From Nitrospirota bacterium (GTDB lineage: Bacteria; Nitrospirota; Thermodesulfovibrionia; Thermodesulfovibrionales; UBA6898): 64,000 bases of DNA. The stretch's first letter is position 1. Each line of letters opens with the position of its first letter. The notes below the pieces were generated by a model. It was given only the letters and a program-made list of their open reading frames with translations. It made no database searches and had not been told where the DNA came from. The stretch spans positions 1-64,000 of the forward strand of contig JAKAHR010000007.1 in NCBI GenBank assembly GCA_021825365.1, given 5' to 3'. Below are positions 44,660-51,661 of this stretch, piece by piece. Made by a program: the position numbers and the translations under genes.

Positions 44660-44681
44660 GCCCCGCCAGGGAACCCTAACT

Positions 44682-45527
44682 TTACGACTTCTTAAGGAGC
44701 ATCGAGCCGGCCGAAAGGCCCAAGTCCTTCGACACCACCTCGCACTTGGATTGGAAGAGGAAGAATGTCCTCTTGCGCGTCCCGCAGAGGGTCTCGAAGT
44801 TCCCCTGTCCCTTGCTGACGACGAGATCGGCCTTCTCAAACTCCGCCCTGAATTCCGCTGACGTCCACTCCAGTATGGTGCCAATCGCATCAGAGCCGTT
44901 GTCGGTCACCTCGCAGAGTTCCGGGAGGCCGACCTGCAGGGCATCTTCCATCGTCACGTCATTCAGCACCGCCGAGCCCTTTACCACCGCCTTCACCTTC
45001 TTGCCCGATGCCTGGAGTTCCTCGATAAGGAGCCTGTCAAAGACGATCTCCCCGGCATTGTCCAGCAGATAGAGGATGCTGTCCGTTTCCCTGACGGCTG
45101 CGAGGAAAGAGGGATAGTCATCGACCGCGATGCAGGGCTCAAGCGCCCGGGTGACCGATCCGTTGATGTCGACGGAGGTGAAGATCCCGAAGTCGATGAC
45201 GTTTCCGGCTATGGCAAGACGGGCAGCCGTCCAGAGCGGTTCTGCGCTTTCCCGTACCCTCTCGCGCAGCCTGGGATAGAGACCAAGGGCAAGGCTGTTG
45301 TACGTATGCTTGATGTTCCTGAAGGGGTCTTCACCCAGCCGCTGCCGTATTGCCCGGTGGAGAAAGGTTGTTGTGTAGGCAGGGGGTTTCTCCATATCAG
45401 CGGCGGCGATGACCGGCAGGACCTCCTTGATCATGCGTTCCTGGAGGCCCTCGTCATCCGTCAGTTGCCTGAGGGCGATAATGGTCTGCCTGATGAAACA
45501 GGGGAAACAATCTGCGTATGTCCGCAT
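44682..45527 (-). CDS. DUF89/ARMT1-like damage-control phosphatase
   Basis: A 281-residue protein of the DUF89 family, metal-dependent phosphatases thought to remove damaged sugar phosphates or phospho-metabolites. The N-terminal CFPCFIRQT keeps the CxxC pair of the prokaryotic subfamily. Catalytic-site residues appear in GNVIDFG, DNAGEIVFDRLL and KGSAVLNDVT, with SKGQGNFETL in the C-terminus. It follows purE directly (stop and start are adjacent), so it is probably co-transcribed with purine genes. Substrate unknown. Confidence 0.88.
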   Translation of the reverse strand: MRTYADCFPCFIRQTIIALRQLTDDEGLQERMIKEVLPVIAAADMEKPPAYTTTFLHRAIRQRLGEDPFRNIKHTYNSLALGLYPRLRERVRESAEPLWTAARLAIAGNVIDFGIFTSVDINGSVTRALEPCIAVDDYPSFLAAVRETDSILYLLDNAGEIVFDRLLIEELQASGKKVKAVVKGSAVLNDVTMEDALQVGLPELCEVTDNGSDAIGTILEWTSAEFRAEFEKADLVVSKGQGNFETLCGTRKRTFFLFQSKCEVVSKDLGLSAGSMLLKKS

Positions 45528-46025
45528 TTACGGCTTCTTGGTGATGCGGTCCGCCCTGGCCTCGACCTCTTTCGCCATCTCCGCGCGGTGGGTGCGCAGT
45601 TTTCCCGCGATGCCCGGGTCCTTTATCCCGATGATCTGGGCGGCAAGAATGGCCGCGTTCCGGCTGCCCGCCTTCCCGATGGAGACCGTGGCGACCGGGA
45701 TGCCCGGCGGCATCTGGACGATGCTCAGGAGAGCGTCCAGCCCGTTGAGCGGCGAGGCGTCCATCGGTACGCCGATCACCGGCAGGATCGTATGAGAGGC
45801 GATGACCCCGGGCAGATGGGCCGCCATGCCCGCCCCCGCGATGATCACCTCAACTCCCTGCTTCTCCGCATCCCTGACGATCCGCATCGTCCTTTCCGGA
45901 GTCCTGTGGGCAGAGGCAACGGTCATGCGGTAGGGTATCCCGAAGCGATCGAGGAACGAAGCGGCCTCTTCCATTACCGGGAGATCGGAATCGCTTCCCA
46001 TGATGATCAATACCCGTGGTTTCAT
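45528..46025 (-). CDS. purE: N5-carboxyaminoimidazole ribonucleotide mutase
   Basis: A 165-residue enzyme of purine synthesis. PurE signatures are IIMGSDSDLPVMEEA, VASAHRTPE, IAGAGMAAHLPG and PVIGVPMD. It converts N5-CAIR to CAIR. The ATG at 46025 follows GGAGGAAGCT, while the longer frame to 46052 has no site. It lies between purD, 29 bases upstream, and DUF89. Confidence 0.97.
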   Translation of the reverse strand: MKPRVLIIMGSDSDLPVMEEAASFLDRFGIPYRMTVASAHRTPERTMRIVRDAEKQGVEVIIAGAGMAAHLPGVIASHTILPVIGVPMDASPLNGLDALLSIVQMPPGIPVATVSIGKAGSRNAAILAAQIIGIKDPGIAGKLRTHRAEMAKEVEARADRITKKP

Positions 46026-46054
46026 AGCTTCCTCCGTCAGCTTCTTCGGCATGG

Positions 46055-47326
46055 CTACCTGGTGAGCGCCCTGTCGGCGATGTCTTTCCGAAAGTGCATG
46101 CCGTCGAAATGTATCTTGCCGACCGCGTCATATGCCTTCTTTTTTGCGGAGGCGATGTCCTCTCCCGTGGCGGTGACACCAAGGACCCTGCCTCCGGAAG
46201 TGACGACGGCACTGTCCCTGAAAGAAGTCCCCGCATGAAAGACGTGGACGCCTTCGATGCTGTTCGCCTGATCTATTCCGGTGATCGTGTCACCCTTGCG
46301 ATAGTTCCCGGGGTAGCCCTTGGAGGAGAGGACAACGCAGACGGCCGGGTCTTTTTTCCATTCGATGGAGACATCGCCCAGCCTGCGGTCCGTGATCGCC
46401 ATGGCGATCTCCATGAAGTCGGTCTTGAGTCTCGAGAGGACCGGCTGCGTTTCAGGGTCGCCAAGCCTGCAGTTGTACTCAAGGACATAGGGGACCCCCT
46501 TGTCGATCATGAGCCCCGCGTACAGGATGCCTTTGTAGGGTATGCCCTGGTCCCTGAGGGCCTTGATGGTCGGCCTCATGATCTTTTCGATCGCTATTTT
46601 TTCCAGGTCACCTGTCAGAACGGGAGCCGGGCTGTATGCCCCCATGCCGCCGGTATTGGGCCCCTCGTCATTGTCGAAGATGCGCTTATGATCCTGGGAA
46701 CTCACCATGGGGACGATCGTATCGCCGTCCGTAAAGGCCATGAAGGACGCCTCTTCTCCCTTGAGGCATTCTTCGACCACGACGCGGTCACCGGCCGGAC
46801 CGAAGATCTTTTCCTTCATGATCAGCCTGAGGGCGTCTATCGCCTCATCGAGGGTGGAGGGGATGAATACGCCTTTGCCCGCTGCGAGGCCGTCGGCCTT
46901 GATGACGATGGGGGTGCCCTTGAAGCGGATGTGTTCCTCCGCGTGGAGATAGGAGGTGAACACCTTGTATTCGGCGGAGGGGATGCCGTATGTCTTCATG
47001 AGATCCTTGCAGAAGACTTTGCTGGATTCCAGCTGCGCTGCGGCCTTTGTCGGCCCGAGGATCCTTCTGCCCTCCTTCTCGAAGAGGTCGACGATTCCCC
47101 GCGAGAGGGGATCTTCCGGGCCGACGATGGTGAGGTCGATCCATTCATATTTGACGAAGTCCAGAAGGGCGCTGAAGTCGTTATGGCTGACGTCGATGCA
47201 TTCGGCGAGCGCGGCGATGCCGGCATTCCCCGGGCAGCAGTAGATCTTGTCCACCAGCCTGCTCTGGGAGAGCTTCCAGACGATCGCGTGCTCTCTTCCC
47301 CCTCCTCCTACAACCAGTACCTTCAT
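46055..47326 (-). CDS. purD: phosphoribosylamine-glycine ligase
   Basis: A 423-residue ATP-grasp enzyme, standard PurD length. It shows KVLVVGGGGREHAI, the GPEDPLSRGIVD region, IVIKADGLAAGKGV (ATP-grasp) and DHKRIFDNDEGPNTGGMGA. It adds glycine to phosphoribosylamine in the second step of purine synthesis. It lies just upstream of purE on the same strand. Confidence 0.97.
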   Translation of the reverse strand: MKVLVVGGGGREHAIVWKLSQSRLVDKIYCCPGNAGIAALAECIDVSHNDFSALLDFVKYEWIDLTIVGPEDPLSRGIVDLFEKEGRRILGPTKAAAQLESSKVFCKDLMKTYGIPSAEYKVFTSYLHAEEHIRFKGTPIVIKADGLAAGKGVFIPSTLDEAIDALRLIMKEKIFGPAGDRVVVEECLKGEEASFMAFTDGDTIVPMVSSQDHKRIFDNDEGPNTGGMGAYSPAPVLTGDLEKIAIEKIMRPTIKALRDQGIPYKGILYAGLMIDKGVPYVLEYNCRLGDPETQPVLSRLKTDFMEIAMAITDRRLGDVSIEWKKDPAVCVVLSSKGYPGNYRKGDTITGIDQANSIEGVHVFHAGTSFRDSAVVTSGGRVLGVTATGEDIASAKKKAYDAVGKIHFDGMHFRKDIADRALTR

Positions 47327-47406
47327 CGTCTCAACCTCGCATCAATCAAGTAATAGGGCAGCGCGCACGCCGCGGCGTGTCGTGCCCGAAGAGCCTTTAT
47401 TATACT

Positions 47407-48099
47407 TTATTTGGACTTCAAATACCCCTTCTCCAGCATGCTCGCATACTGTCCGTCGCCGATAATCACGTGATCCAGAACCCTGATACCCAACGTGTCG
47501 CCCGCCGATTCGAGCCGCTCGGTGATCAGAATATCCTCCCGGCTCGGGCTGGGGTCGCCGCTGGGATGGTTGTGGACGAAGATCACCGATGCCGCGGCCT
47601 CCCTCACCGCTGTCCGGAATGCCTCGCGGGGATGGATCAGGGAGGAGGTCAGCGTGCCTTCGGACACCTGCGTCTCTTCCATGAGCCTGTTCTTGACATC
47701 GAGCAGGGCACAGCAGAAGATCTCCTTCTTGAGGCTCTTCATCTTCGGATGGAAATAGGCGTATACCTCTTTCCCGGACGTGAAAAAGGGTCCCCGGGAT
47801 GCCGTCTCCCTGAAAAGCCTCCTGCCCGTCTCCAGAGACGCCTTCACCTGCGCCACCTTCGCCTTGCCGAGGCCCCCGATCCTGCAGCATTCAGTCGTCG
47901 CCGCCTGCTCGATCTTCTCGAGAGAGCCGAACGTGTCGAGAAGCTCCATCGCCAGGTCCATCGCGCTCTTTCCCTTTCCCCCGGTCCTCAGGATGATCGC
48001 GATCAGCTGGGCATCGGACAGGCTTCCCGCCCCGTGGCGCAGCAGCCGCTCGCGCGGACGTTCCTCTTCGGGCCAGTCCTTTATGCTTCTGTAGGCCAT
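47407..48099 (-). CDS. radC: RadC family JAB/JAMM protein
   Basis: A 230-residue protein. N-terminal helix-hairpin-helix region (RPRERLLRHGAGSLSDAQLIA, then IGGLGKAKVAQV), followed by the JAMM motif HNHPSGDPSPSRED. RadC is not a repair enzyme in E. coli as once thought, but is widely conserved and often linked with competence or DNA uptake. I use the ATG at 48099; the longer open frame to 48402 shadows the divergent gspF gene. It is divergent from gspF. Confidence 0.93.
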   Translation of the reverse strand: MAYRSIKDWPEEERPRERLLRHGAGSLSDAQLIAIILRTGGKGKSAMDLAMELLDTFGSLEKIEQAATTECCRIGGLGKAKVAQVKASLETGRRLFRETASRGPFFTSGKEVYAYFHPKMKSLKKEIFCCALLDVKNRLMEETQVSEGTLTSSLIHPREAFRTAVREAAASVIFVHNHPSGDPSPSREDILITERLESAGDTLGIRVLDHVIIGDGQYASMLEKGYLKSK

Positions 48100-48193
48100 A
48101 GGTACCGAGATTGTATCATCAGCAGCCGTGCGGGGTAAAGATGAAAAAACGGTCCTGCTTTGACGATGAAATAGGCGTGTGATAAGATAATTC

Positions 48194-49387
48194 ATGCCGC
48201 TGTACGTGTATGAGGCAGTCGACACTTCCGGCAGGAAGGTCAGGGAGAGCATGGCATATCCCGATGAAGCGGCCCTGAAGGCGTCCCTGCGGGAAAAGGG
48301 CATGATGCCCCTGAGCATCCGTGTTTCGGAATCCCGGTCCTTCTCCCTTTTTGACCGGGTCACCGCCAAGGACCTCCTCGACTTCACCCGCGAACTCGGC
48401 AATCTCCTGGATGCGGGATTGCCGATAGACCGTTCCCTCTACGTGCTTTCAGAGCACGCGGAAAAAAAGGCGATGCGGGCGATCATCAGGGACGTGTACG
48501 TCGACATCCAGAAGGGCAACACCCTTTCCTTTGCGATGGGAAAACACCGCATCTTTCCCCGTGTGTATATCAACATGATAAAGGCGGGAGAGTCCGGCGG
48601 CATCCTCGATACGGTCATCAAGCGGCTCGTCGCCTTCCTCGAGACGATGATCACCTTCAGGGAAGAAGTGATCTCCGCCCTGATCTATCCTTTATTGCTC
48701 ACCACCGTGGGAGGTCTTGCCGTCGCGGTCCTCATGATCTATGTCATCCCCCGGTTCGCGAAGATCTTCGCGGATATGGGACAGTCGCTTCCGCTGCCCA
48801 CCCTGATCCTTATCAACGGGAGCAATGTCTTTGCTTCCTACTGGTGGGCAGGGGCCCTGGTTCTCATCGTATCCGGGATGGCGCTGCGGGGCTATGCGAA
48901 GACGGCCGAGGGAAGGAATACCCTCGATACGATCAAGCTGCGTATTCCTGTCCTGAAGAAGCTCATCATGAAGATGATCATAGCCCGTTTTTCGAGGACC
49001 TTCGGCACGCTTCTTCAAAGCGGGGTGCCGATCATCGAGGCGATCAGGGTCTCCCGCGAGGTGATAGACAATGATGTTGTGTCCGGACGACTGGCGGTCC
49101 TCGAGGAGGGCGTGAGCAAGGGCAAGGGGATGTCGGCACCCCTCCGGGAAAGCGGGGTGTTTCCCCCGATCGTGGCCCAGATGGTCTCGGTGGGCGAGGA
49201 GGCGGGCAGGCTTGAGGAGACCTTCCTCCTGATCGCAGAGCGGTTCGAGACCGAGACGAAGAGTTATATCAAACGGTTCGTGAGTCTCTTCGAGCCGGCG
49301 TTGATACTCCTCATGGGAACGGTGGTAGGGTTTATCGTCATCTCGATGCTCATCGGCATCTTCAGCATCAGCGACATCCCCCTGTAA
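48194..49387 (+). CDS. gspF: type II secretion inner membrane protein GspF
   Basis: A 397-residue T2SSF protein, full length. It begins PLYVYEAVDTSGRKV and has two repeats of the T2SSF domain: LLDFTRELGNLLDAGLPIDRSL in the first and ARFSRTFGTLLQSGVPIIEA in the second. Each half is followed by VYINMIKAGESGGILD and QMVSVGEEAGRLEE respectively, with three hydrophobic helices in all. PilC of type IV pili is the close alternative, but GspG-J follow. GspE and GspD are not in the window. Confidence 0.9.
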   Translation: MPLYVYEAVDTSGRKVRESMAYPDEAALKASLREKGMMPLSIRVSESRSFSLFDRVTAKDLLDFTRELGNLLDAGLPIDRSLYVLSEHAEKKAMRAIIRDVYVDIQKGNTLSFAMGKHRIFPRVYINMIKAGESGGILDTVIKRLVAFLETMITFREEVISALIYPLLLTTVGGLAVAVLMIYVIPRFAKIFADMGQSLPLPTLILINGSNVFASYWWAGALVLIVSGMALRGYAKTAEGRNTLDTIKLRIPVLKKLIMKMIIARFSRTFGTLLQSGVPIIEAIRVSREVIDNDVVSGRLAVLEEGVSKGKGMSAPLRESGVFPPIVAQMVSVGEEAGRLEETFLLIAERFETETKSYIKRFVSLFEPALILLMGTVVGFIVISMLIGIFSISDIPL

Positions 49388-49506
49388 AGGATCCGTGGCG
49401 GCAAGGCCCCTCCGCCGACCCGCCTTCTGCTGTCTGAGAATTTTATTTGACCGGTGAGGTAATATATAAAATTGACGGACAGTGATTGTACCAACAGGAG
49501 GTCATC

Positions 49507-49938
49507 ATGAATAGACGTTTTGACAGGGGGAAAAGGGGAGAGCGGGGTTTTACCCTCATCGAGCTCCTCGTGGTTATGGTCATACTGGGACTCCTGGCTG
49601 CGGTCGTTGCGCCGAATGTCTTCAAGCATGTCGGCACGGCCAACGTAAAGACAACGAAGACCCAGATCGAGATGCTCGGACAGGCCCTCGACGCCTTCCG
49701 GCTCGATACCGGGAGGTATCCGACAACGGCCGAGGGACTCAACGCCCTCGTGACCAATCCCGGGGCCGAGGGGTGGAACGGCCCGTATCTCAAGAAGGGC
49801 ATACCCAACGACGCGTGGAAGAAGCCATACCAGTACCAGGCACCCGGCAGCCATGGCGATTACGATCTCTTCTCCTACGGCGCTGACGGTGCGCCGGGCG
49901 GTGAGGGTGAGAACAAGGACGTTACGAGCTGGGAATAG
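49507..49938 (+). CDS. gspG: major pseudopilin GspG
   Basis: A 143-residue prepilin. The cleavage/methylation site is RGERG followed by FTLIELLVVMVILG, with the Glu at +5. The C-terminal region has WNGPYLKKG and the calcium-binding YDLFSYGADG, typical of GspG. AGGAGG lies just upstream of the ATG at 49507. It is the main filament subunit of the T2SS pseudopilus. Confidence 0.94.
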   Translation: MNRRFDRGKRGERGFTLIELLVVMVILGLLAAVVAPNVFKHVGTANVKTTKTQIEMLGQALDAFRLDTGRYPTTAEGLNALVTNPGAEGWNGPYLKKGIPNDAWKKPYQYQAPGSHGDYDLFSYGADGAPGGEGENKDVTSWE

Positions 49939-50344
49939 GGGCTTTACTCTCCTCGAGACGATCATCGTTCTCTTTATCGCCGGCCTTGCGGTGGCTGTCG
50001 TTATTGTCTCGACGGGACGGCTGAGGGAGAGGTCCCTCTTCAATGCGGAGGCGCGGAAGATCTATCAGACGCTCAAGCGGGCACGGGAGATATCCCTTCT
50101 CGAGCGGAAGGGCGCCGCTGTCAGGGTCGATCCTGAAAAGGGCCGGTACTGGATAGAGTATGACGGAGGGAAACAGCCGCCCCTTTCGGTTCCTGCCGGG
50201 GCCGGCATATCCGGAAAGGACATCTTCTTCTTCCCCAAGGGAAACAGTTCGGGAGGACGCATACTGCTTGTCGATGCCGCGGGCAAGGGATATGCGATCA
50301 GGGTTGACCCTGTCCTGGGAACACCGACCATCAGGCGGTTTTAG
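49901..50344 (+). CDS. gspH: minor pseudopilin GspH-like
   Basis: About 147 residues, with the start uncertain because the frame overlaps the end of gspG; GTG at 49901 or 49907 are candidates and an ATG at 49853 is too far inside gspG. The prepilin site is AGNRG followed by FTLLETIIVLFIAG. The rest is beta-rich (GAAVRVDPEKGRYWIEY). It follows gspG by overlap, as in Gsp operons. Confidence 0.85.
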   Translation: MRVRTRTLRAGNRGFTLLETIIVLFIAGLAVAVVIVSTGRLRERSLFNAEARKIYQTLKRAREISLLERKGAAVRVDPEKGRYWIEYDGGKQPPLSVPAGAGISGKDIFFFPKGNSSGGRILLVDAAGKGYAIRVDPVLGTPTIRRF

Positions 50345-50690
50345 CCTGCTCGAGGTGATGGTGGCGCTGGCGATCCTCGCCACCGCGCTCGTCGCCGTCT
50401 TCCAGCTTTTTTCGATGACCCTCAGGTCTTCGCTGAATGCGGAGAAATACACGAAGGCCGTGTTCTATGCCCGCTCGATGCTGGATGAATCATACACGCT
50501 GCCTGACATTGAAAAAGACTCGCTTTCCCTGACGTTCGACGGCGATTTCAGGGGCAAAAGGGAGGTGACGGTCAGGTCATCCTCGGAGGACGAGCGCGTG
50601 AAGCTCTACGAGATAACCGTGACCGTCACGTGGCCGCCTTCGGGGAGCCTGCGCATGAAGGGGCTGCGGGCGGTGATGACTGATGAATAG
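50292..50690 (+). CDS. gspI: minor pseudopilin GspI-like
   Basis: About 132 residues. The prepilin site is HRPSGG followed by FSLLEVMVALAIL. The frame overlaps gspH by 53 bases, and the ATG at 50292 follows AAGGGA by only a short gap, so TTG at 50304 is an alternative. C-terminal KLYEITVTVTWPPSG is the usual strand pair of GspI. It completes the tip complex with GspJ. Confidence 0.85.
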   Translation: MRSGLTLSWEHRPSGGFSLLEVMVALAILATALVAVFQLFSMTLRSSLNAEKYTKAVFYARSMLDESYTLPDIEKDSLSLTFDGDFRGKREVTVRSSSEDERVKLYEITVTVTWPPSGSLRMKGLRAVMTDE

Positions 50691-51324
50691 ACGGGGCGGC
50701 TTCACGCTCGTCGAAATCCTCCTGGCGATGTCTCTGGCGATCGTCATCATGGTGATCCTCTTCGCCGCGCTGAGACTTGGCTACCGTGCCCAGGAAAGGG
50801 GCGGGGCCAGGGCCGAGGCGACACAGAAGCTCAGGATCATCAACGACCGGATCTCCTGGCTCATCCGCGGCATCTATCCCTATGTGATCAATCAGCCGGA
50901 CATGAAGAAGATCGCCTTTGAGGGGTCCTCGGACCGGATCGGGTTTGTCACAACGAGCGTAGACAACTACGCCGCCGGACCGGAAGACCGGCCAGGGCTC
51001 AAGTGGGTCTCGATCGCTGCCGATAACAAGGGCCTCCGGATACGGGAGAAGGTCTTCTTCCTGTCAGAGATCGTGGAGGAGTCCGGCGGCCGGGACTACC
51101 TGCTTGACCCGGGGGTCAGGAAGCTGGCGTTCTCCTATTACGACCTCAGACCCGAAAAGACCGAGAAGGAAACGGAGGGGGAATGGGTCACCGAGTGGGA
51201 TACTGCAGACAAGCCGTATCTTCCCGCAGCCGTCAAGGTGAAGATCACCCTTGAGCAGGACGGCAGGTACGAAGTCATGCCCGAAATGATCGTCAGGCTG
51301 AACGTCCTGACGACCCTGCAGTAA
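50683..51324 (+). CDS. gspJ: minor pseudopilin GspJ-like
   Basis: A 213-residue prepilin: NRRGGFTLVEILLAMSLAIVI with Glu at +5, followed by a long beta-rich domain with TTSVDNYAAG and VRKLAFSYYDLRPEK, then AAVKVKITLEQDG. It overlaps gspI by 8 bases. A gspK gene, usually next, is absent, as are gspE/D/C. The operon ends here, 22 bases before the convergent Lys-rich gene. Confidence 0.88.
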   Translation: MNRRGGFTLVEILLAMSLAIVIMVILFAALRLGYRAQERGGARAEATQKLRIINDRISWLIRGIYPYVINQPDMKKIAFEGSSDRIGFVTTSVDNYAAGPEDRPGLKWVSIAADNKGLRIREKVFFLSEIVEESGGRDYLLDPGVRKLAFSYYDLRPEKTEKETEGEWVTEWDTADKPYLPAAVKVKITLEQDGRYEVMPEMIVRLNVLTTLQ

Positions 51325-51345
51325 CCGTCTTCCCTTTCGGCTTCG

Positions 51346-51561
51346 CTATTTCTTCTTCATCTGCCGGCCGCAGCAGATGATGTCGCACGTGTCCACGCAG
51401 CCGCAGGTCCTGTCGACCGTGACCGCCAGTCCGCAGACACCACAGACATAGCCGCTGCCCTTCTTTGCTGCCGTCTTCTTTGCCGTTGTCTTCTTTGCTG
51501 TTGTCTTCTTTACCGTCTTCTTCTTTGTCGTTTCCTTTGCCGCCGTCTTCTTGGTCGCCAT
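51346..51561 (-). CDS. 71-residue Lys-rich tail fused to a desulforedoxin-like Cys domain
   Basis: The N-terminal half is a near-perfect repeat of AKKTTAKK-type units, histone-H1-like in composition. The C-terminal half begins VCGVCGLAVTV and ends CCGRQMKKK, with a CGCVDTC insert between. The CxxC ... CCGxxM frame is that of desulforedoxin, which binds one Fe or Zn by four Cys, but the extra three Cys are unusual. AAGGAG precedes the ATG at 51561. It could be a metal-binding nucleic acid protein (inference). Its tail resembles that of the 26-residue protein at 10758. Confidence 0.75.
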   Translation of the reverse strand: MATKKTAAKETTKKKTVKKTTAKKTTAKKTAAKKGSGYVCGVCGLAVTVDRTCGCVDTCDIICCGRQMKKK

Positions 51562-51584
51562 AATAGCTCCTTTTTCTGAGATCT

Positions 51585-51616
51585 CAGGACATGCGTCCTG
51601 TTTACTTCCCAGTATA
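51585..51616 (-). promoter_or_regulatory. promoter -10 and palindrome before the Lys-rich gene
   Basis: On the minus strand a TATACT -10 box (51611-51616) precedes a perfect CAGGAC-ATGC-GTCCTG inverted repeat (51585-51600, plus-strand order), then the ribosome site of the Lys-rich gene. The palindrome lies at the start of the transcript, where an operator or an RNA hairpin would be expected. Confidence 0.45.
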
Positions 51617-51661
51617 GCAGAATATTGTGTAAGATAAAGACGGATCAGCACCGGTGTAATC

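Noticed and set aside
46094-47353. 419-codon open frame opposite purD
   Set aside because: A GC-rich shadow of purD; the minus-strand protein is full-length and motif-complete.
51450-51560. Short tandem repeats resembling a CRISPR
   Set aside because: These are codon-level repeats of AKKT in a real gene; no spacers and no cas genes.
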